A stretch of DNA of 64,000 nucleotides, from positions 47,134,001-47,198,000 of the forward strand of contig CP141127.1 of assembly GCA_035236585.1 (NCBI GenBank), read 5' to 3'. Source of the stretch: Warburgia ugandensis (Eukaryota > Streptophyta > Magnoliopsida > Canellales > Canellaceae). Below, piece by piece: positions 49,271-61,205 of the stretch. The number at the start of each line of letters is the position of its first letter. Position 1 is the stretch's first letter. Under the pieces are notes generated by a model that saw only the letters and a program-made list of their open reading frames with translations, searched no databases and was not told the origin of the DNA. The translations under genes were made by a program, and so were the position numbers.

Positions 49271-49464
49271 AACATTCTTTGGAGAAAAACAACATAACAA
49301 ATCAAGACCAATTGAGACAGAAAGAGGGGTAGGGATTCACGCACATGACCTGTCAAAGACTGAGAGGGAGAAATGCAGGCAAGGTCCATTGGGATGCACA
49401 CAGGGCCAATCAATAACTACAAAGGGGAGAGAGAGAGAGTGGGAAGGGGGAAGGAGGGCATAGT

Positions 49465-49565
<101 letters not shown>

Positions 49566-49970
49566 ATGGGGGATAGGATGCTTGCATGGGTGGTCAGGCT
49601 AGCCGATGACCACGCAGGGCATCGAGAGGGAGGGAGGTTGGTAGGACATGGTCACATGGGGAGTAACTGCGTAGAGTAGGAAGAGATTGAGGGAGGCAGG
49701 ATGGGATGTGCACACTATCAATTAGGGCTGGTCAGTGACTACTTAGGGCAAAGAGAGAGAAATAAGGAGGAATGGAGACAAGGAGTGGGGAGGGGACGTG
49801 CACTATAGGTCAGAGATGGCCAAGTAGAGGGAGTGAGAGAGTGGGGAGGGGATCCACATGCCTGGTCATGGGCATCGACAACCGTGTAGTGCAAAGGGGG
49901 AGGGAGGAACAAGATGAGCATGCTTGCTCAAAGATAGTTCACCAGGAACTATTCAACACAAAGAGAGAGA

Positions 49971-49987
49971 GGGGGGGGGGGGGGGGG
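49971..49987 (+). repeat. Homopolymer G17
   Basis: Seventeen consecutive G follow a short GA run. Exact length is uncertain because such runs are error-prone in sequencing and assembly. Confidence 0.8.
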
Positions 49988-50109
49988 TACCTTATGTAGG
50001 CAAAGGCACAAACTTTTCTTATGAGGTGTGGCACCTATCAATGGAGAGACAACATGGGCAACTATATATGACATATATGGAGAAGGAAACTATTGGGATG
50101 AATGGAAAT

Positions 50110-51086
50110 TTTGATTTTATATACTTTACACTTTTAAAGTTAGTTTTAAAATGACTTTAAGGAAATATTTTAAACTCATTTTGAAAAGAAACAACTTTAA
50201 AATCTATTTTCAATGTCATTTTTTTCAAAATGACTTAAAAAACATAATTTTTAAAGTCGTTTTGAAAAAACAAGTTTAAAAACCTATTTTTAAAGTCATT
50301 CTTTTCAAAAAAACTTTTAAAAACTATTTTTGAAGTAATTTTTTTTTTTTACTTTTAATTATTTCTATTTTAAAATCTCTTACTTACAATCACAAGATTT
50401 TTCATGAAATTCAGAACTGACATATGATTAGATCTTATTAATACATGATCATGATTCAAAGTGCTAATTTTGAACTATTTCATCTAGATTTGACCTCTTA
50501 GTATTTAGATCACACCACTCTTTAATGGGGAGAGAGATGGTAAAGCTTCAAGCTGCAAATTCCTTGGCCAACATGATGGAACCATTTCTTTCATCAAACC
50601 CTAATTTTGGATGAGAACCGCAAAGCATAAAGCTCTCCTTTTCTACAATAGTGAGGGTTGGAGAGAGAAGTAGTTGTTTTTTACAAGGAAAACATATGAT
50701 TTTTGCCTGAATCATGATGATCTAACCAACTTCTTAACATCTGCATTGATAAAACCTACTTCATCTACAAAATACAAATAGAGAGTTAGTAACAAGATGG
50801 TGATGGATGCTAATAATAGGTTTTAGTATCATTACCATATTTTTCATGCCCCAAACATTCAAAATATCCAACACGAAAAGCAAAAAAGGAGCAAGATACA
50901 GAGAGACAGAAGAGCCACAGGAGAAGGCCATCATGCCATCTATAAGATGAAGAACATGAAGAACGAATGTAGGAAAAACTAAGATGATGTCGACCCTTTC
51001 ATAGAGGAAAATGGACTTCTGAAGTTGTTTAAAAAACCAACTATAAAGTACCCACTTTTGAAGTCATTTATAGAAAACTACTTTAA

Positions 51087-51136
<50 letters not shown>

Positions 51137-51225
51137 GAAGTCATTTATTAAAAAAACAACTTTAAAAGTTGGGAGTTTTGAAGTCTTTTTCAATAAGCAA
51201 CTTTAAATGTCTATACTTCTGAAGT
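50110..51225. repeat. Right subterminal repeat region of the CACTA element
   Basis: ACTTTAAAA, AAAGTCGTTTTGAAAA and TTTTGAAGTCATTT words recur at 50110-50350 and again at 51010-51225 and match the left array at 20890-21415. The two blocks are separated by ~650 bases of other sequence. A (CA)n run sits at 51092-51130. Confidence 0.75.
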
Positions 51226-51239
51226 TGGAATTTATGTAT

Positions 51240-52600
51240 AACCCACATAAAGAATGAATAGCTCTAATCTCTCATGGGTTTTAAGCCTCTATTAACCTTT
51301 TTCAGAATATCTATGCTATATTTACTTTTCAACTTAAACAATGTATATATGGTATTGTGTAATACCTATTTCAAGTTCAATTTTCATGGAAAACTTTAGA
51401 AAAAGGACAAAATAATGAACTAATTGTATGCAAAACTATCAATAAGTCTAAAGATAACATTGAATTTTCAGAAAATCTAAATTCTTATCATTCTAAATAA
51501 AAATCAAAGTTTTAATTATTTTTTCAAATTTTCAAATTTTATATATATATGCAATTTTGACAAAAAATACTCAAAAACCTATAATGAACACATGAAATTT
51601 TGAAATACCTCACCCTTAGAGTTAAATTAGACATTGTCCTCAATGTTTAGAATTACAAACATGGACAAATAAAATAAGAAGACAATGAAATAATGCAGGA
51701 AGAATTGTTCTTGCATTATGATGATGGTGTAAAAACCTGTTGATGTGAGCATTCAGAGGTAAAAATGCACAATGAATGCTAATGCAAACTATAGGACTAA
51801 TGCAAGACTAGCTAATTAAACTAAATTATAAATCTTGATTAACCATGAAGGAGCCTTTAGAAAAAACTCACTCCACTTTAGAATCTCATAGTAGTCAATA
51901 TTCATTCTCTTCCTACTGATATGTGGAGGTGATAGTGGAAGAGCAACGCATCCTACCATGATACAAATTTTCATGGAAACAACGAGACACGAATTGTCCC
52001 AATTTTTGTCAAAGTGGAGGATAGAATAAGCCAATATAAAAAAGCTGAAAATGTTCCTCCTCTCTTACATTGTCCTGAATAACACTATTAAGCTAGCATT
52101 GCATCTCCCTAAAAGGTTGTTCATGTTCCTCTTGATGCAAAGAAATAGTGAATGCTCATTATCCTCTAATGCACATTCTAGAGTTGGTTGGTGCTTGGTC
52201 AAAACAGCTATTAGCTCTCATTCTATTCTATATAAGAATCTAAGGTATCAGTAACTGGCAAGGATCAAATGAACCTATGTTTTCCCATTGCACAATATAT
52301 GGAATAGATGTTAGATCCAAATTAGGTGGTTCTTCCATAAGTAGCTCAAATGTCATCCTAAGAAATGTAAAAGGTCCTACTCGGGTTTTCCTTTAACAAG
52401 TATCCATTCAAGGCATAACACCCACTAAATCATTCACTTCATCAATGGAGGTGTTGATATACTCAAAAATATTACAGGTAATATCCCTATATTTAGCAAT
52501 TTCTAAACCTCGGTATTCCATAAATAACACCAATTCGGGTTTAATTCACATTTTCTAGGATTATGGTACAACTAAGAAAAATGTGTAATTTTGGCAATAA
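51240..52600 (-). mobile_element. Relic I: older copy of the Tat-type internal region
   Basis: Colinear with 39300-40740 of element G on the minus strand: ACATTGTCCTCAATGTTT (51632 and near 39515), a motif tail, the acidic block near 52390-52470 (CATTCACTTCATCAATGGAGGTG against CATTCATCTCCTCAATGGATGTG). The frame at 51816-52034 reads SPPHISRKRMNIDYYEILKW, a version of the duplicated C-terminal motif of G and H. Only one motif copy is seen. It is more diverged than G and H, abuts the CACTA right end, and no LTR is attached. Confidence 0.6.
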
Positions 52601-54486
52601 AAACCGTAAAAAGAGCAAGATCACTATCAAAGCAACATCATGGGTCCTCATGCCAAATATGAAGTCCGAAAACTTAGAATGTTATGGGGGGCCTATTATC
52701 AAAGTCATAGTAGTCAGAAACCTTAAACCATTGCTAGACCTTAACCATACTAAAGAGGGTGTTCTTTATTAAAAGTAAGGGTGACAGAACTTCACATGCA
52801 TGCAAGAAATCTACCACCATGGGAAGCTTATAAAGGAATCTAAAATCATATACAATGGATACAAATATATAGAAGCTTTTTTTTAAATAAACAAGCTAGT
52901 CACCAAGGCCTATACAAAGACTTATTCCACTCACTCTCTCTCTTGCTCAACCAAAAGAGGGAACTACACTAAGTGTTACATCATTTTTATATTGGAGAAA
53001 TAAGGATGAAAGAAGGAGAAAACAAAGGAGGCGATGACTTACTCAAACAAGGATGGACCAATGAGAAACAAGACTGCAATGAAGACCGGAATGGAACACC
53101 ATTGGTGGCAATTTTTTTGGTGGGCTACCCACCTTATTTTTAGGAGAAAAATGTCCCATTCTAAAGGGGGAGATGTCCTCTTATGTTTGAAGCTCATTGG
53201 ATGGAGAAAAAAAGGTGGGCTAGTAGAGAAGAAAGGAGGAAACTTAGAGTGGATAAGAAAATCTCAATGGAATCTAAGTTATCCACTCTAAGGCATTTTG
53301 GTCCAATGTTCAAAAAGAAAAAAAGAGAGCTACATAACATGATCTTTTTGACCAGGAAACTTCAAAGAAATCACATCCACTAAATCCAAGGTGAAGTATG
53401 ATCCAAGGGTGAAGAAATGAAGAGCAGCCAAAGCTCAGCCCTAGCCATTATCTCATATTCCATACAAGGAGATTCAATATAATCACTTAAGCATGAAGAA
53501 ATGTCTTTTTCCTTATAGTTATGCCACTGATTTGAGATAAAATTTGAAGGTTCCTTAGCCATGTCATGATCTTCATCCTTCCATCTCCACTACCTAAGGA
53601 AGAAGGATAAGCATCCAACCATCCATCCAAAATAGCCCATTCAACCTTTCCCAACTCAAGGAGATCCTATCCTATCCCTTTCAATTTCCCATTATCCCAT
53701 ACACTCTTCTTTCTATCTTTCCCCATCTCATTCCTCCTTTCTTATCCTATATTTCCTTATCATCCTCATCACCAACCCACATCCAGTCCCCTCTCTTCCA
53801 CATTCCTTTCCAAGTCTAAACATTCCCTAAAGCAATTCCATGCATCCGTCTTTGTAACCTTCTTTCCTCCCTTCCACACATCTTTAAATCCGTAGAGCTT
53901 AGAGTTATACATAGGAGGAACAAAGGGAGGGAAATCACTCTTGTCATCTCTCCCACATCTTCACATGTCCAAACCCTAAGAGTGGAGGTATGATTATTTA
54001 AATCAGTCCATAAAGACATTTAGATAGCTAACATATCATGTTGAAGATCAGGAAGACTTTCAGGTAAGTACCTAATTCCTTCATCATCTCCTTAAATTAA
54101 AATTTGGTGAGTCCTAAGCCAATGTCCACTGCCTCCAATTTATTTCTTTTTTACACTTCTAGTTCTTCCTTATGATGGAGTGCCTCTCTCTATGGTTAAC
54201 GCTCACCTTAGGTTGGCTAACTTCTATCTCCTCTGACTTTCTCCTAAGAAAAGCTACCCTCTTCCATTGATTTTATAGCTAAGGAGAAGCACACATTTAT
54301 TTTCCTTTTTCCACTCCATCTCCTCTTTTTCTAGAAAGGGTGGTGATCTTTTAGGAAAAGCAGTTAGGAACCTTATTTCCTTATCGACTACACTTGATAT
54401 CACTAAACAAAAAGAGGGAGTCATACAGATGAGAAAAGATTGGTTGTAAAAGAAGTGTAAAAGTCTATGTTTTCTTTCTTTTTTTG
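52600..54486. other. Unassigned 1.9 kb, probably repeat-derived
   Basis: The first few hundred bases may continue relic I. 53580-53830 is strongly pyrimidine-rich (CTTTCCCCATCTCATTCCTCC), like the leader part of LTR family D. No frame (52563-52772, 53034-53291, 53816-54019, 54254-54529) shows a recognisable domain. Confidence 0.4.
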
Positions 54487-55330
54487 CCCAAAGATCATAA
54501 CACATGCATTTGTGATCTAATAATTCCAAAGTTTAATATTTTATAGGTTAAGAGGCTAATCCAGAGTAAGTATGTGAATTATCATAATTTTTTAAGATTT
54601 AATTAGGGTTTTTATTCATTTATAGGAAGTGAGAAGATGATCTAATAGCCTATATTGTTCTTCGTAGAGTTTTTTGTGGGTCGAGCTATGCAATTAGCTC
54701 AACGAGGGTCCATAAAAAAAATCATGTCTTGTTGTGTTGTAGTAGTCCTAAAAAATTATCTTAAGGCAAGCAAATGAAGTCAAAGGAAGCAATGAGAAAC
54801 AATTAAAGGTGACTAAGATGGGCTCATGTAAAAAGCCATGCAATTTCAACACTTTGTTTGAGAATTGGAACCATGCATGAGGTTTCCTAGTGTAATAAGG
54901 AAACCTAAGGAAGCCAAACCATCCAAGCTTTGAAGCTAAGGTGCATAGCCATTCAAACCACTCAAGCCACCAAGAAATGAGGCATCAAAGTATTCCATCA
55001 AGCCACATAGAGCCATGCCACTTTGAGTCACGTGATTGGAGCATTATTTCACGAAATTATCTATGATTAAAAACATGATTTTCAAGGATAATTAGAAGAT
55101 TTTGAGGGAGATTTGTATATGGTAAGAAAATCAAGCATGGTAGAACAATTAAAGACATGATTTTCCCATCCTTTTTCATCAACCAACGTAGGTATTCCAT
55201 GACTTTTACTTGAGGGAGGTACCTCTTAAAAAAGTGGCACCTCCCACGTTGTTTAGTTGTCTTGATTAGTTGGAAACTTCTAGTTCTACTCACACTCCAA
55301 CCACCTCAAATTCCTATTTTCCTATCTTTT
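54487..55330 (+). repeat. LTR family D, copy 1 (U3 part)
   Basis: Aligns with 56650-57500 and 59650-60480. Shared landmarks are AGTAAGTATGTGAATTATCA, GCAAATGAAGTC, AAAGCCATGCAATTTCA, many AAGCCA words, and TCACGTGATTGGAG. No primer site follows within reach, so this copy is a fragment or a solo LTR with a diverged end. Confidence 0.7.
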
Positions 55331-55771
55331 ATTCTTTCTTTTTTCTTCTCTCTTTCTAACCACCAAACGTCACACACTCAACAAAAATCCACTAAGAACT
55401 AGATCCAACCTACGCTATAGCCTAACAATCAACATCCAAGTAGTGACTTGTATTCATTGTGTCACTCAACTAATGCCTAAGTCACCACCCTACAGCCACA
55501 AACCTAGGAGACAACTCATCAACCAATCATTGAAATCAAGAGAGATGGTGGGATGAATGGTAGAGTGGGGAATCATGGTGTGTGAGAGATAGATGAAGGA
55601 GAATGGCGCTTTATGCTAAGAAGGGTGAGAAGATGGGGTGGGAATGCATTGAGAGCTATAAACGGGGGTATGAAGCATGTTTGGTGTATGAAAGAGATAG
55701 GGCATTGTATTGGAATAAGTGAATGGAAAAGAGAGGATGTGCATTACATCAAGATGAGAGAGAGAGACAGA

Positions 55772-55804
<33 letters not shown>

Positions 55805-56644
55805 TGAGGCATGGTGTTTTGAAGTGATAAAGGGCTTTGTGCATTGTGGTGTTTAAAAAGGGTGAGATGGATGGAATATGGTTTAGGTATGCGAGAAAAT
55901 AGAAGAGGGACGATGAAACAAAGGAAAGAAAGAGGAAAGTGGGATGTTTGTAAGGATGAGTGGGGCATGGGATGTTAGAGGAATAGAGAGGTGTGAAATA
56001 TGTGTCAATGCTGGAGAGCGTGTTGGATGAGGTTATGCATTGGAATGATTGGAGAAGTGGATGAAATTGGAATGAGGATACATGGTGATGATGAAGCAAT
56101 CTCTCATCGAAGCTTCTTTCTCCTTTTTGGGGTTTTCTCCTAGATTGCATGGTGAATGGAGGCTCCTTTTTGTCCCCATTATTCTATTGATTTACACCGA
56201 ATACAATTCGGGAGGGATTCTAAATGTCACATGATATCTTCATCTTAATACTTTTCACATTGAATCCTTTTGAGGAATTGGAAGTTTCCTTAGGGAAACT
56301 CCTTCCTATCTCCAACGTCAATGAGATCACGCCTAGGACCCTTGTTTTTCTTCCCTTTTTCTCTCTCTTTCCATTCCAACATTTTGAAAGTCAAAGTGGG
56401 AAGGAGTATGAGTAGCCACGCACTCCACTTTGTATATCATACTCACCTTGAAAGCCGTAGTTGTTGCACTTTGTTTCTTAGCCCATGGATCACCATGTGA
56501 ATGGCATAGATGGTTGTGAAGTGGGATGCAAGTATCCTTCTGGGAAACTTCCTACTTTCTTCTTCTTGTATTTTGATAAGTAATTAATATTGCATAAAAA
56601 TTACCTAATAGTAGTTCATGTGTTAAACAATCTAGGGCATTATA
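55331..56644. other. Unassigned 1.3 kb with (GA) repeat
   Basis: Probably the continuation of D copy 1, but it does not align well with copy 2 by eye. It holds a (GA)n run with GACA interruptions at 55755-55805, which produces low-complexity frames on both strands (55613-55807, 55744-55968, 55749-56150). No gene is supported. Confidence 0.4.
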
Positions 56645-58968
56645 TAGGATTTTGCCAAAAATTCATGACGCATGTATTTCTTAGATAATGATTTAAAAGT
56701 TTGATATTTTGTATATTTTGAAGTTAATCTAGAGTAACTATGTGAATATCATAATTTTTTAGGTTTTAATTTGTTTTTTGTTTTTTGTTTTTTGTAGGTA
56801 TTTAGATGATCCAAAGGCCTAGATTTCTTAAGATGTGAATTGAGGATCAAGATCAAATCAAAGAGTATGGCCTAAATTTTAACATTTCAAGGATAAAGCA
56901 ATGGTTAAGATCGTCTTAAGTCAAGAAAATGAAGTTCAATGAAGCAATGGAAAGAATAAAAGGTGACTAGAAATAAACCCGTGTAAAAATCCATGTAATT
57001 CCATCACCTTTGTATGAAGTAGAGCCATGAGAGCCACTTAAGCCATCAAGCAAAGCTAGCAGAAGCCAAAGATGTAAGCCTAAGAGACTAACCATGAAGT
57101 CAAGGGACTAAACCACACAAGCTACCAAGAAGGAAGCCATCAAATTTAGCCACCAAGCCATCTAAGCCATGCCACATGGAACCACATGATTGGAGGAGTT
57201 TTCAAGCACTTATCCTATGAAAAAATCATGAAATTCAGGAGGATAGTTAGCAAGCAAACGATAGGAAATTATCATATAGAAGATATGTATGATAATGTGA
57301 ACAATGGGAGAAGAGTCCTTGAATTTTATCTTTCTTTTTCTTTTCTTTCTTCTCTCTTTATTCCCCCATCTTTCCTCTCTCTTTCCACCTTTCTTTCCCA
57401 CATGAATTACAAGGAGGGCAGTTCCACACATCTTTCTCAAAAGGTGGTGCCTCTCCCCTTATGCATTATAGGGTTTCCACCTCATTCCACTCGCTAAATT
57501 CCTTCCCCACTATACTAACTCCCTTACCAATTATAGAGTCCTACTTCTAATTCCCCTCAAACTTTATCTCATCTTTCCCCTTTACTTTTGATAGATATCT
57601 AGTAAATTAGAAAGAGTGACCACATCTATAAAACCATCAAGGATCTCATGCACCAAGAGATAGAAAGCAGTTCCACACCTTCCTCCTTAGGCTGGCCCTC
57701 CATTCCAAGTTCCTTTCTTCCACTTCAAGCTTTCAATGCCTCACCATCTTGGCTATTTCTCTTGATGTTCCATGCCTCCTCCATTCTAGAATTCTTCCTT
57801 TGGCTTCTGAGCTCTTCCAGGTTAGTTTTTTATTTATAAATTCCTTGCTTTTCTTCTTTGCTTACCTTTTAATTTCATGTGCATCTTTCTTCCTTGTTTT
57901 CCAATGTATCTTTCTTCCAAGTTTTCTTAAATCTCTGCACATTATTTCTCTTTTATTCAAGGTTGTTTATCTCTTACAATGATTGTCAAGAGATAGTAAC
58001 CCTTGAATCCTCATAGTTCCCTTGCTTGTTTAGTTATAGTTCTTGCTTTGAATCATCTTGTTTTTCCCTTGCTACTTGCTTGTTTCTTGTCCATCTTTTA
58101 CTTCCATTCTATTTCTCTTTCAACTCTTTCCCTTTGGTTCTCTTTTGGGTTCACATGCATCCTAGTTGGGAATTGATTGTTGGATTAAAATAATATTGAA
58201 GCCAAAGTCGTAGATTACTTTCATGTTATGGACAATGGCACATCCTTCTTTCTCTATGTTCCATGTAACATGCAAACTCTTCATGTAAAATCTTCAATTC
58301 AATCAATTAATTTGGTTCAAGGACCCTTCTCTATGGCTGTTTCTAATGCTTTAAGTTCCCTTGAATTTTATTATCATGCTTGTTGAATCATGCATTTCAT
58401 GTTTATTTCGATGCTTCAAGTCCACTTAGCATCATTTGTACTACTCTAGGCCAATTCTCAATTCCAAGTTTCACGCACATCTTCCATATGTCCATGATTT
58501 GTTAAGATTACATGTGCACAAGTCCTAAAACCATGTGTACCAGCACTACTTCCTAATAAATGTTCCTTGCACATAATTACATGGGTCATGCGCATAGTTT
58601 TGAATTTTGATTCCTTAGATAGTTGCTTGTTTCATTATTTATTTCTTACCTAGATTTCATTGCTTAGTAGATTTGCATCTTAGATTAGTTTAGAGTAGTT
58701 TCCAAGTTTGGTTTTTAGAAATTTTCTAAGTTTAGCTTTTACTTTTAGAATGTTTCCTTTGTTAGTTTCCAAATTCCTTGCATGCTTCCTCTTCCATATA
58801 ATTTACTTTCCTTGTTTAATCAAATGCAATCTTCCTTTGGTTACAATGAAAGGTTTAATCAAGATCTAATCAACATACAAATCTATGATATTCCTTGTGG
58901 GATCAACCTCACTCACGTATAATTACAACATTGATTTGTGTGCTTGTAAGTAACTTTTAAAACATACA
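56645..58968 (+). mobile_element. LTR family D, copy 2, followed by a Tat-type primer site
   Basis: About 2.3 kb ending ...TTTTAAAACATACA. The final part contains TTCCTTGTGGGATCAACCTC, the kind of U5 end seen in Tat/Athila LTRs and similar to GTCCTGTGGGATCCACCC at the end of the H LTR. A pyrimidine-rich R/U5 leader lies at 57325-57420. The ORFs at 57186-57497, 57648-57839 and 57749-57982 are LTR readings. Confidence 0.7.
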
Positions 58969-58975
58969 CCAAGTT

Positions 58976-58994
58976 TTAAGCGTTGTTGCCAGGG
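58976..58994 (+). other. Primer binding site of element D (Tat/Athila type)
   Basis: TTAAGCGTTGTTGCCAGGGA, preceded by CCAAGTTT, is a mutated TGGCGCCGTTGCCGGGGA. It follows the LTR D copy 2 end by a few bases. Confidence 0.8.
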
Positions 58995-59645
58995 AATCTC
59001 AAAAATTTGTGTGTGAATTTTTGTTTAGCTGTTTATTTATAGTTGTAGTTTTAGATTGCATTAGATTACGGCTTTTTGCATCATTCTTGCATACTTTTGT
59101 AAATCCTCAAAAATTGACATATTTCTTTGTTTTTGCATGGGAAAACTTGGCAAAAAAGAGTGATGGTGATCTTGTGGGCAAAATTGTCATGAAATTAGTT
59201 AGGACTTTATTGATTTCCTAAATTAGGGTTTTCTATTTTTGAGAGGAATTATAGTGAGTCCCCATTGTAATCTTAATTTTAGTTATTTATTTTAAATGAG
59301 TTGTAATAATACAGGCCAATTGTGGGATATGTGGCCCACACTTGAACTTTATCAGAAACCCCACTATAAGTTTTCCTCATTTTCTTTTAATTTCCTAGTG
59401 AAATTGCATTTAGTATAAATTGCATTTTGGATGATAGTGTAATTCATAATGTTTAAGGTCATTCATTATAACTTGCTGCATATTATTTAAGGATGTTATA
59501 TTAGATTGCACCTATTTAACAAAGGTTAACCTGAGCCTAGCTATAACCAAGGCACAAGCTGTCTAGTTATAGAACCCAATCTATTATGGTGTGGACCCTT
59601 TGTTAGATAACATATAGGTAGGCATTGATAAATGTTCAAATTTGT
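58995..59645 (+). mobile_element. Element D internal leader (coding part missing)
   Basis: Only ~650 bases lie between the primer site and the next D LTR. They align with the leader of H (30234-30790): TTAATTTTAG...GAGTTGTAATAATACAGG, the hairpin at 59317-59344, and ATCAGAAACCCCACTATAAG. No gag or pol remains, so the element has a large internal deletion. Confidence 0.7.
59317..59344. repeat. Leader hairpin in element D
   Basis: CAATTGTGGG and CCCACACTTG: nine of ten positions pair around an 8-base loop, at the position equivalent to the element G hairpin. Confidence 0.75.
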
Positions 59646-61205
59646 GTAAAAACTAACCAAATAATTCAAAGGTTTGATATTTAGTAGGTTCAAGAGCTAA
59701 CCCAAAGTAAGTGTGTGAATTATCATTATTTTTTAGGATTTAATTAGGATTTTGCATCTTTTTTAGGTGTTGAGAAAATGATCCAATGGCCAAGATCAAG
59801 TATGATCAATTTTGAAGATCAAGATCAAAAGGGGCTAAAGACCTAAATTTCATCATTCCAAAGATCAATCAATGTTAAAGATCATCTTAATGCAAGCAAA
59901 TGAAGTCCAACAAAGAAATTGGAAGCATCAAAAGCAACTAGAATGGGTCCACATAAAAAGGCATGCAATTTCACCACCTTTGCGTGAGACTTGGAGCCAT
60001 ACACGAAGTTTCCTAGTCTAACGAAGAAACCTAAGAAAGCCAAGCCATTCAAGCCTTGAATCAAGGGACATAGTCACTCAAGCCATAAAAGTGAACCACC
60101 AAGTCACATGAGAGCCATTCCACATGAAGTCACATGATTGGAGGACATCTAAGAGCAATTATCCTATGATAAATAGTGAATTTAAAGGGATAATTAGAAA
60201 AAAATTTGGATGATAATCAACATAGTAAGATATGCATGCATAGGTGGACCAATCAAGAGAGAGACCACGTTTAATTTCCTTTTATTTTTTATCGTCTCCT
60301 TTCCCCCTTATTTTATCTCTCTTTCCTCCCCAACACTTCACACATTTAGAAAGGGAGGAGTTCCTTACCACCTTCCTTGAAAGGTGATGCGTCCCCTTCT
60401 AATTTCAACCACTCCACCTATTCCACTTTCTAAATCCATTCCCTACTCACCCACCTCACATATCCTTTCAATCCTCTATCTCCAATCAACCGCCCAACTT
60501 TCCCACCCTGACTCCTAGCTCTAATTGTCCTTTTTCTTCCTAAGATAGGATCTTATCAAATTCGAGCAAAACTTTATAAACACCCTATGAATTTTATGCT
60601 TGCACTATGACACTTGAGATTTTTAAATTCCAATTCACCTAACCATGTTTAAGAACAAAAAATGGGTATGTGTATGTGCTTGAGGCCAAGTGGTAACTAA
60701 ATTCTTAAGAATGACATGTGGTCCTAGTACACACTTGATCATTTTGATAAGAATGACTTATAACACATTTTAAAAATGGGCATGAATAAGATGCAACAAG
60801 ACATACATGTAGGCTTACTAGTAAATGCTTTAAGATTTATCTCTTTATTGTGGAAAGGTAGTCATAGTTGCTTACATAAAGCTAAATTGTTTCAGCCATG
60901 TTTATATGAGTGCAAATGAATATGTATATAGATGTGCTATATGATGACTAGAATCATGCAAGTTAACATTGCTTTACTTATATCCTGACTTACTCAAAAT
61001 CATGCAAGTTAACATGACCTTACTTGTAATCATGCAAATTAGTTTCCAGGTTTAATTTTAGAAATATCTATTCTTTAGAAAGTTTCTATTTTCATGCATG
61101 TCTTATTTGATTTGCTTTGAGTTTGTTTGCTCATATGTCATGTTGGTTTGGTTTCTTTAAATGAATTACATAGCCTTTTTTTTATGTCATTGTTCTAATA
61201 TCATT
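59646..61205 (+). mobile_element. LTR family D, copy 3 (3' LTR, truncated)
   Basis: Aligns with copies 1 and 2 from GTTTGATATTTAGTAGGTTC onward, including TCACATGATTGGAG at 60130-60143 and the pyrimidine-rich leader at 60270-60340. It gives way to the plus-strand CACTA copy at about 61.2 kb. The 59882-60064 minus frame is an antisense reading of the AAGCCA-rich part. Confidence 0.65.

Noticed and set aside
55744..56150. Ser/Leu-rich minus-strand ORFs
   Set aside because: Antisense readings through a (GA)n tract and purine-rich DNA.
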